Source of the DNA: an uncultured Oscillospiraceae bacterium | GTDB lineage: Bacteria > Bacillota > Clostridia > Oscillospirales > Ruminococcaceae | Length of the DNA stretch: 10,896 bases | Assembly: GCA_934466475.1 (NCBI GenBank) | Contig: CAKSLI010000022.1 | Coordinates: 1 to 10,896, forward strand | Reading direction: 5' to 3' | Part shown: piece after piece, positions 6,543 to 10,896 of the stretch | Layout of the letters: every line of letters begins with the position of its first letter | Numbering within the stretch: position 1 is the first letter of the stretch | Notes under the pieces: generated by a model | Database searches by the model: none | Told to the model about the DNA's origin: nothing | What the model saw: the letters and a program-made list of their open reading frames with translations, nothing else | Program-made: the position numbers and the translations under genes

Positions 6543-6584
6543 AAATAGCACAAAAATCATGCCATTAATTGTAAGCAAAGGCGC

Positions 6585-6613
6585 TTGATTTGTTTAACTG
6601 TTTGTGTTATAAT
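6585..6613 (+). promoter_or_regulatory. Strong sigma-A promoter pointing into the inverted-repeat element
   Basis: -35 TTGATT (6585-6590), 17-bp spacer, perfect -10 TATAAT (6608-6613). The predicted start near 6620 falls within the first bases of the left terminal inverted repeat of the element at 6618-6891. It may have been the original promoter of the chemotaxis receptor, separated from it by insertion, or serve a short RNA. Confidence 0.7.
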
Positions 6614-6617
6614 ATTG

Positions 6618-6891
6618 TTAAGGCAATACCGCGCAAAGATTGTGCGTGTATTGCGCAGTTAGATCAGCCAATAATACGCTTCGCTGATTGGCTGATCTTG
6701 ATTTTTCGTCAGATTGTACAATGAGGACGCGGTAAGGCTGGTCTTTCGGTCAGCCTCTCCGGCACTTCGTGCCACCTCCCCCAGCAGGGGGAGACACGCC
6801 TTGCAAGGACGAATTGTGCAATATGACGGAAAAGATGCAAGCAAGACGCGTACAAAATCCAATAAATGGTCTTTGTGCGGTGTTGCCTTAA
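6618..6891. mobile_element. MITE-like element with 22-bp terminal inverted repeats and nested palindromes
   Basis: The left end (6618-6639, starting TTAAGGCAATACC) and right end (6870-6891, ending GGTGTTGCCTTAA) are inverted repeats matching at 20 of 22 positions. Inside are a hairpin at 6623-6654, a perfect 12-bp stem at 6661-6672/6687-6698 (AGATCAGCCAAT), a second inverted-repeat pair at 6702-6722/6813-6833 (18 of 21 matching, core CGTCA...ACAAT), and small hairpins GGCAC-TTC-GTGCC and CTCCCCC-AGCA-GGGGGAG in between. No transposase or credible protein is encoded, so it would be non-autonomous. Possible TA duplication at the ends is ambiguous because the termini are palindromic. The internal G/C-rich hairpins resemble repeats I recall from gut Clostridia, but I cannot name a family. 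Confidence 0.65.
6620..6706 (+). ncRNA. Possible short structured RNA (promoter-hairpins-T-run unit)
   Basis: From the start site predicted by the promoter at 6585-6613, the transcript would fold into hairpin 1 (6623-6654: 13-bp stem with one bulge, loop AAGAT) and hairpin 2 (6661-6698: perfect 12-bp stem, 14-base loop), followed by TTGATTTTT (6699-6706), as in an intrinsic terminator. It could be an independent RNA of about 87 bases, an attenuator in the leader of the chemotaxis receptor, or simply the folding of a mobile element. There is no reading frame of note. Confidence 0.35.
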
Positions 6892-6936
6892 GGTAATTGC
6901 AACAAAAACCACCTGCACTCCGGACTATGTTTTTGG

Positions 6937-6962
6937 TCAAAATGCAGACCGTTTGCCGTAAT
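6937..6962 (+). promoter_or_regulatory. Candidate sigma-D (flagellar/chemotaxis) promoter of the receptor gene
   Basis: TCAA (6937-6940), 14 bases, GCCGTAAT (6955-6962) resembles the sigma-D/FliA consensus TAAA-N14-16-GCCGATAA/T. It sits 26 bases before the start codon of a chemotaxis receptor, a typical target of that sigma factor. The -35 part matches 3 of 4 bases and the -10 part is imperfect. Confidence 0.45.
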
Positions 6963-6988
6963 TACGGAAAATAAAGGGAGGCAAATCT

Positions 6989-8998
6989 ATGAAATCCATT
7001 GGAAAAAAGATACTGGTATGCTGTATTCTTATGGTGAGCATTTCTCTGACTGTGCTCGGCGTTTTCGCATGCCTGATGAGCCTGAACAGCACCGTCACGC
7101 TTGTCGGCGAAAGCATGTCTGCGGCGGCGACAGTTGCGGCGGACCGCACCTACTGGGAGATACGGTCGTATTCCAACATCATAAGTGAGCTCGGCGCTTC
7201 GCCCATGCTTTCAGACCCTGACATAACCACGCAGGAGCTCAGCGCTATGCTGGAGGAGACCAAAAGCCAGCACAAGCTCCAGAACTGCAACGTAATGGAC
7301 ACCAACGGCAACTGCTTTGACGGCAACAACTACTCCGACCGCGATTACTTCAAGAACGCCATGCAGGGCAACATCACCGTCACGGAGCCTATTGTATCCC
7401 GCCTGACCGGCGACATCATGGTGATCATCGCAGGTCCTATCTGGAAGGACGGCAGCGTTGGCGGAACAGTCACCGGCTGCGTTATCATCGTGCCTGACAC
7501 TGAGTTCCTGAACGACATCGTAAGGTCGATAAAGATAAGCGACAACTGCTCCGCATACATTATAGACAAGAACGGCAACACCATTGCCGATTGCGACAGT
7601 GAGATCGTAAAGAACGGCGAGAACATTGAAGCTCTTGCGGCCGCCGACACCACCGGACAGACAGGCTACAAGACCCTTGCCGAGTGCCACCAGAAGATGA
7701 GAGCCGGCGAGAGCGGCTTCGCAAGCTACACTATCAATGGTGAGGGCAAGTACCTCGCATATACGTCCATAAATGGCTCTGACGGCTGGTCGCTGGCGGT
7801 ATACGCTCCAAAGACCGACTTCCTGGGCAGCACCTACCGTTCAATACTCTTAACGATTATCCTGCTGGTCGCTGCATGCGCAGTGGCTGTGTTCATCTCG
7901 ATAAGGCTCGGCAAGAACATCGGCAACTCCGTGCGCGCATGCACCGAGCGTATTGAAAAGCTCGCCCAGGGCGACCTTTCCAGCCCCGTTCCCGAGGTGG
8001 CGTCCAAGGACGAGACCGCAAGACTCTCCGAGGCGACAAAGACCGTTGTCCAGGACATCAACAACATCATCAGCGATATCGGGCGTATCCTGGAGGCAAT
8101 GTCCGGCGGCAACCTGAACGTACATACCACGCAGGCGCAGCAGTACTATGTCGGCGACTTCGGCAAGCTGCTGACCTACCTGCGGGATATCAACCACAGA
8201 CTCAGCGCGACAATGGCGGATATCAGCACCTCCGCCGACCAGGTAGCGGCAGGCTCCGACCAGGTTTCCGCGGGGGCGCAGGCGCTTTCCCAGGGCGCTA
8301 CCGAGCAGGCTTCCTCCGTTGAGGAGCTGGCGGCGACAATAAGCGTTGTTTCCGACATGATACACCAGAACTCCACTGACGCAGACCAGGCAAGCAATTC
8401 CACCACCAAGGCAGGCAGCCAGATCAAGGAAGCCTCCAGCAAAATGGAAAGCCTTATCAACGCAATGAACGAGATAAGCACCTCCTCTGACGAGACCAAG
8501 AAGATAATCAAGACTATTGAGGACATTGCATTCCAGACGAACATTCTCGCGCTGAACGCCGCGATCGAGGCGGCGCGCGCAGGCGAAGCCGGCAAGGGCT
8601 TTGCGGTTGTTGCCGATGAGGTGCGCAACCTTGCAGCCAAGTCAGCCGAGGCAGCCCAGAACACCACCACGATGATCGAGGGCACAGTAACCGCTATCGA
8701 GAACGGAAACGAGCTCGTAAGCGAGGTCGCAGAGATGATGAACTCCGTTGTTTCCTCTGCCGAGGAGGCGACCGAGCTCAACCACAAGATATCCGACTCC
8801 ACCAAGGAGGCTGCGGATTCTATCAAGCAGATATCCGTTGGAATCGATCAGATATCCAATGTCGTACAGACCAACTCCGCTACCGCGGAGGAATCCGCTG
8901 CGGCTTCCGAGGAGCTTTCCGCACAGGCGGCTACGCTCAAGGGGCTTGTGGGCGCGTTCACACTCAGGGATAAGGACGCGGCAAAGATCGAGCTCTGA
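6989..8998 (+). CDS. Methyl-accepting chemotaxis protein with Cache-type sensor and two HAMP-like segments
   Basis: A 669-residue membrane receptor that would signal ligand binding to CheA/CheW at the cell pole. Order: membrane segment 1 (about 8-30); extracellular double-Cache-like domain (about 35-280, with [14 protein letters not shown] at 114-127 and [12 protein letters not shown] at 140-151); membrane segment 2 (285-305); HAMP (about 306-360, GDLSSPVP); a second HAMP-like segment (about 361-412, GGNLNVHT then [12 protein letters not shown]); and a long coiled-coil signalling domain whose hairpin tip, [20 protein letters not shown] (511-530) followed by [15 protein letters not shown], is nearly invariant in the family. 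Glu/Gln/Ala-rich methylation regions flank the tip (about 441-451, 632-645). No C-terminal CheR-binding pentapeptide is present. GGGAGG lies 8 bases before the ATG. The ligand is unknown. No other chemotaxis gene is in the window. Confidence 0.95.
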   Translation: MKSIGKKILVCCILMVSISLTVLGVFACLMSLNSTVTLVGESMSAAATVAADRTYWEIRSYSNIISELGASPMLSDPDITTQELSAMLEETKSQHKLQNCNVMDTNGNCFDGNNYSDRDYFKNAMQGNITVTEPIVSRLTGDIMVIIAGPIWKDGSVGGTVTGCVIIVPDTEFLNDIVRSIKISDNCSAYIIDKNGNTIADCDSEIVKNGENIEALAAADTTGQTGYKTLAECHQKMRAGESGFASYTINGEGKYLAYTSINGSDGWSLAVYAPKTDFLGSTYRSILLTIILLVAACAVAVFISIRLGKNIGNSVRACTERIEKLAQGDLSSPVPEVASKDETARLSEATKTVVQDINNIISDIGRILEAMSGGNLNVHTTQAQQYYVGDFGKLLTYLRDINHRLSATMADISTSADQVAAGSDQVSAGAQALSQGATEQASSVEELAATISVVSDMIHQNSTDADQASNSTTKAGSQIKEASSKMESLINAMNEISTSSDETKKIIKTIEDIAFQTNILALNAAIEAARAGEAGKGFAVVADEVRNLAAKSAEAAQNTTTMIEGTVTAIENGNELVSEVAEMMNSVVSSAEEATELNHKISDSTKEAADSIKQISVGIDQISNVVQTNSATAEESAAASEELSAQAATLKGLVGAFTLRDKDAAKIEL

Positions 8999-9023
8999 CA
9001 GAATAACAGGATCAGATAACAAG

Positions 9024-9052
9024 AAGGGGGCGTCATTCGGCGCCCCCTTTTT
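9024..9052 (+). terminator. Rho-independent terminator of the chemotaxis receptor gene
   Basis: AAGGGGGCG (9024-9032), 8-base loop, CGCCCCCTT (9041-9049) and a T-run through 9052. The 9-bp G/C-rich stem with T-tail begins 26 bases after the stop codon. Confidence 0.93.
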
Positions 9053-9146
9053 CCTTGCACTCGGTTCAGGAAAACTTCCCTTTGAATTTTAGATCAGGTC
9101 AAAATGTACAATTAGGTAGGATTATGCTACAATCAGGCAATTTCTA

Positions 9147-9169
9147 TTGACACTGCCACAATGTATAAT
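9147..9169 (+). promoter_or_regulatory. Possible promoter of the small secreted protein gene
   Basis: A perfect TATAAT (9164-9169) lies 30 bases before the start codon. A perfect TTGACA (9147-9152) precedes it, but only 11 bases away, too close for normal sigma-A use; at the correct 17-bp distance the sequence is TTTCTA. AATGTATAATT at 9160-9170 is nearly repeated at 9103-9113 (AATGTACAATT), which might be paired binding sites. The rest of 9053-9198 holds nothing else clear. Confidence 0.35.
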
Positions 9170-9198
9170 TTTACACATTCCAGCAAAGGAGAATTGAC

Positions 9199-9585
9199 AT
9201 GAAGAGGACAGGTTATCTGGCGAAAGCGCTCGCCAGCATTCTGACGGCGGTCAGCCTGGCGGCGGTTCCGTTTCCGTCCGTAAGCGGACGCGCGGCGGCG
9301 CATGACGTTTACGCTGCCCCGCAGGAGGCTCAGACTGTCGTTGAAGCGGAGCAGAGAAAATACACGTTAACCGTGACCTCCGGCGAGTTCATCAGCGGCA
9401 CCGAAGTTACCCTCACCGTCACCCCGGACGAGGGATATCAGGTGAAATCCGTGAGCCTGAACGGCTCCGCCGTGGAGCTCACCAACGGAAAGTACATCTT
9501 TACGATTACCGAAAACAGCGCTTTCGCGGCTGAATTTGAGAAGATTTCCCCGGAGAACGTAACGCTCACAGTTCAGCAATACTGA
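9199..9585 (+). CDS. Small secreted protein with one InlB-type beta repeat
   Basis: A 128-residue protein. A signal peptide is visible: basic MKRTGYLAK, a hydrophobic stretch (about 10-25) and a likely cleavage site near VYA (37-39). Residues 53-114 resemble a divergent InlB B-repeat-like (bacterial repeat) domain, with the pattern GTEVTLTVTPDEGYQVKSV, NG..., YIFTITENSAFAAEFE. The last 13 residues (SPENVTLTVQQY) look like the start of another strand or linker that stops abruptly, so the protein could be the remnant of a longer multi-repeat surface protein. AGGAG lies 7 bases before the ATG. The stop is 28 bases before the flank of a palindromic element. The function is unknown; the convergent neighbour has a similar repeat. 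Confidence 0.75.
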   Translation: MKRTGYLAKALASILTAVSLAAVPFPSVSGRAAAHDVYAAPQEAQTVVEAEQRKYTLTVTSGEFISGTEVTLTVTPDEGYQVKSVSLNGSAVELTNGKYIFTITENSAFAAEFEKISPENVTLTVQQY

Positions 9586-9617
9586 AGCCGGTCATAGGCA
9601 TGGCTTGATTCCTATAT

Positions 9618-9779
9618 GGTCACCTCTAAAAACCTCCTTCACGGCAGATTTCTATGACTTATATCATCTGCCGCGTTACCAAACCTTGAAATACATACAG
9701 TATTACTGCGGTTTGGTGCCTTGCATCTGATATAAGTCATGTACGAAATCTGCTCGTGTCCCGGTTTTTAGAGGTGACC
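9618..9779. mobile_element. 162-bp palindromic MITE-like element with 17-bp perfect terminal inverted repeats
   Basis: The ends GGTCACCTCTAAAAACC (9618-9634) and its exact reverse complement (9763-9779) are flanked on both sides by ATAT (9614-9617, 9780-9783), which looks like a 4-bp target duplication. Inside, arms pair again: GCAGATTTC (9644-9652) with 9745-9753, ATGACTTATATCA (9654-9666) with 9728-9740, ACCAAACC (9678-9685) with 9710-9717, and AATAC (9690-9694) with GTATT (9700-9704) at the tip. Almost the whole element can fold into one long hairpin. No protein is encoded. It may also insulate the convergent genes. I cannot assign it to a known transposon family. Confidence 0.7.
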
Positions 9780-9793
9780 ATATGATAACAGTT

Positions 9794-9829
9794 ATCCCCC
9801 GGACTGCGGCTAGGCAGTCCGGGGGATTT
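9794..9829 (+). terminator. Strong hairpin, possible terminator for the small secreted protein gene
   Basis: A perfect 14-bp stem ATCCCCCGGACTGC / GCAGTCCGGGGGAT (9794-9807, 9814-9827) with a 6-base loop. It lies between two convergent genes. The following T stretch on the plus strand is short (ATTTAAT) and there is none on the minus strand, so its efficiency is uncertain despite the strong stem. Confidence 0.55.
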
Positions 9830-9861
9830 AATATGCGGTATGATTACAGACGAGCAGTGAT

Positions 9862-9901
9862 CTTAAAGAAAAGGAATGCGGCAGTTAAGCTGCATTCCTT
9901 T
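9862..9901 (-). terminator. Rho-independent terminator of the dockerin protein gene
   Basis: A 13-bp stem (9870-9882 with 9889-9901, one G-U pair, loop of 6) begins 36 bases after the stop codon; on the minus strand it is followed by T-rich TTTTCTTTAAG. On the plus strand the tail ACTATTTTC is weaker, but some bidirectional activity is possible. Confidence 0.75.
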
Positions 9902-9936
9902 ACTATTTTCAGTGCGGAAAATGTGCCGGTTCCCTG

Positions 9937-10896
9937 TCAGGCATTGATCAGGGCTTTCAGAATATCGCGGGCGTCCATAGCGTCTATCACGCCATCGCCG
10001 TTAATGTCTGCCATTTCGGGATTATCAACGCCGCCGAGTCCCACTGCATACTTCAGTATGGCGGAAGCGTCAAACGCATTCAGTATGCCGTCATTGTTGC
10101 TGTCGCCGGACTGACTGCTGAGCGCATAAACCATTACAATATACTCTCCCCCGGATTCTGCGCCGGTGATATCAACGCTTCCGTCTGCGCCGATTTTAAC
10201 GCTGAGCAGATATTCACGCTTTCCGCCGGAGATCCTGTATATATTCGCGAATTTCCCTGCGTGTTCCTTGTTGAGCTTCAGCCTCAGCGCGGCAGGAACC
10301 CCGGTCTTATTGACCCTGACATCAATAACGCATACGCCGCGGAGCCCGCTGGTATCCGATACCCTGTCGAGCACGCGCAGGTCTGCCTCGGAAGCGGACG
10401 TCAGCTTATCGCCGTCAATTATCCAGCTCTTTGTGCTGTCGATTATGAACTCCGCTTTCAGCTTTTTGTTCATTATGCTCCTGATAACCTCAGCCGGAAT
10501 GGTCGAAGTGCCGTTCAGCGAGATCGATACAGAGCCGCCGGAAGTATTTTTATCAAGGTCAGCGGCAATGTCCGTCCAGCTCTTTGAAGAGCCGTTCAGC
10601 GAAGGATTCAGCTCCGTGTCTACGCTGTTGTGCCTGCCGGCTGAGCCGCCGGAATGCGAGCCCCCGGAATGTGAACCGCCGGAAGCCTTTTTCCCGAATT
10701 CAACATCAAGCGTGCAGTCGCTGCCGATTGAGAACACGAACTTTCCGTTATTGCCGGAAATACTCGTACCGCCGAGCTTCACGGACTTTATGAGGTAACC
10801 CGCGTCCGGCGTTATCGTCACGGTCACGTCCGTGCCGTCATAGAACGTGTACTCGGGAAGCCCCGGTAAAGCCGCGGTATCGACAGTGACCGTGCC
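9937..10896 (-). CDS. Dockerin-bearing secreted protein with InlB-type repeat (5' end beyond the right edge)
   Basis: The frame is open to the window edge; 319 C-terminal residues are visible, so the signal peptide and any catalytic domain are missing. In the visible numbering: an InlB-type beta repeat (about 1-68, with GTDVTVTITPDAGYLIKSVK), a Gly/Ser/His linker with a repeated GGSHS unit (73-84), a module (about 105-258, SWTDIAADLDK ... GGSVSISLNGTSTIPAEVI ... ending GGEYIVMVYA) that I recognise from clostridial surface proteins but cannot name, and a type I dockerin (264-317). The dockerin shows both calcium-binding repeats, DSNNDGILNAFD and DINGDGVIDAMD, each followed by a helix (ILKYAVG, ILKALIN). 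Dockerins bind cohesins on scaffoldin proteins, so this protein probably joins a cellulosome-like complex or the cell surface. Its enzyme activity, if any, is not visible. Confidence 0.9.
   Translation of the reverse strand, partial: GTVTVDTAALPGLPEYTFYDGTDVTVTITPDAGYLIKSVKLGGTSISGNNGKFVFSIGSDCTLDVEFGKKASGGSHSGGSHSGGSAGRHNSVDTELNPSLNGSSKSWTDIAADLDKNTSGGSVSISLNGTSTIPAEVIRSIMNKKLKAEFIIDSTKSWIIDGDKLTSASEADLRVLDRVSDTSGLRGVCVIDVRVNKTGVPAALRLKLNKEHAGKFANIYRISGGKREYLLSVKIGADGSVDITGAESGGEYIVMVYALSSQSGDSNNDGILNAFDASAILKYAVGLGGVDNPEMADINGDGVIDAMDARDILKALINA

Noticed and set aside
6618..6891. CRISPR array
   Set aside because: Repeats here are inverted and nested, not regularly spaced direct repeats with unique spacers, and there are no cas genes.
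6714..6940. Open frames of 60-93 codons on both strands inside the 6618-6891 element
   Set aside because: They run through palindromic repeats on both strands, have no good ribosome binding site and no recognisable domain; they are chance frames in structured DNA.
9782..10114. Rightward 110-codon frame starting next to the palindromic element
   Set aside because: It crosses two terminator-like hairpins and then lies antisense to the dockerin coding region, with no domain signal.

Overview
The window looks like chromosomal DNA from a fairly GC-rich Clostridia bacterium, most likely Oscillospiraceae/Ruminococcus-like. This rests on Gram-positive-style ribosome binding sites, near-consensus sigma-A promoters with A/T-rich upstream elements, a YerC/YecD-type TrpR-related regulator, a GntR-LacI AraR regulator, and a secreted protein ending in a type I dockerin, the module that docks enzymes onto cellulosome-like scaffolds. 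The species cannot be fixed from this sequence alone.

Left part (1-2900), all read leftward. A five-gene tRNA array (Val, Asp, Phe, Gly, Cys in transcription order) has its own consensus promoter. Below it lies a second, very similar promoter and a leader resembling an rRNA operon leader, whose 16S gene would lie beyond the left edge. Upstream of the tRNAs sits a three-gene operon: a TrpR-related YerC-like regulator, a YqeM-like SAM-dependent methyltransferase that overlaps it by one base, and the redox chaperone Hsp33 (hslO).

Middle (2860-6490). This is an L-arabinose catabolic locus. An FGGY-family ribulokinase and L-ribulose-5-phosphate 4-epimerase (araB-araD) are read leftward and end in a strong terminator. 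The AraR-type repressor is read rightward from a divergent promoter. Both leaders contain the same 9-base motif, and the araB copy lies in an imperfect palindrome resembling an AraR box. The kinase and epimerase supply two of the three steps from L-arabinose to D-xylulose 5-phosphate; the isomerase araA is not in the window.

Right part (6490-10896). A 500-base gap holds a strong promoter, a terminal-inverted-repeat element with nested palindromes, and a possible flagellar sigma-D promoter just before a chemotaxis receptor (two membrane segments, Cache-type sensor, two HAMP-like segments, signalling hairpin). Next come a small secreted protein with one InlB-type beta repeat and, convergent to it and cut by the right edge, a secreted protein with a similar repeat, a Gly/Ser/His linker, a surface-protein module and a dockerin. 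Between the convergent genes lies a 162-bp element that is almost wholly palindromic, with 17-bp perfect terminal inverted repeats and flanking ATAT.

No complete new system can be shown. The best leads are the two palindromic elements, the short promoter-hairpin-terminator unit inside the first one, and the paired InlB-repeat secreted proteins.
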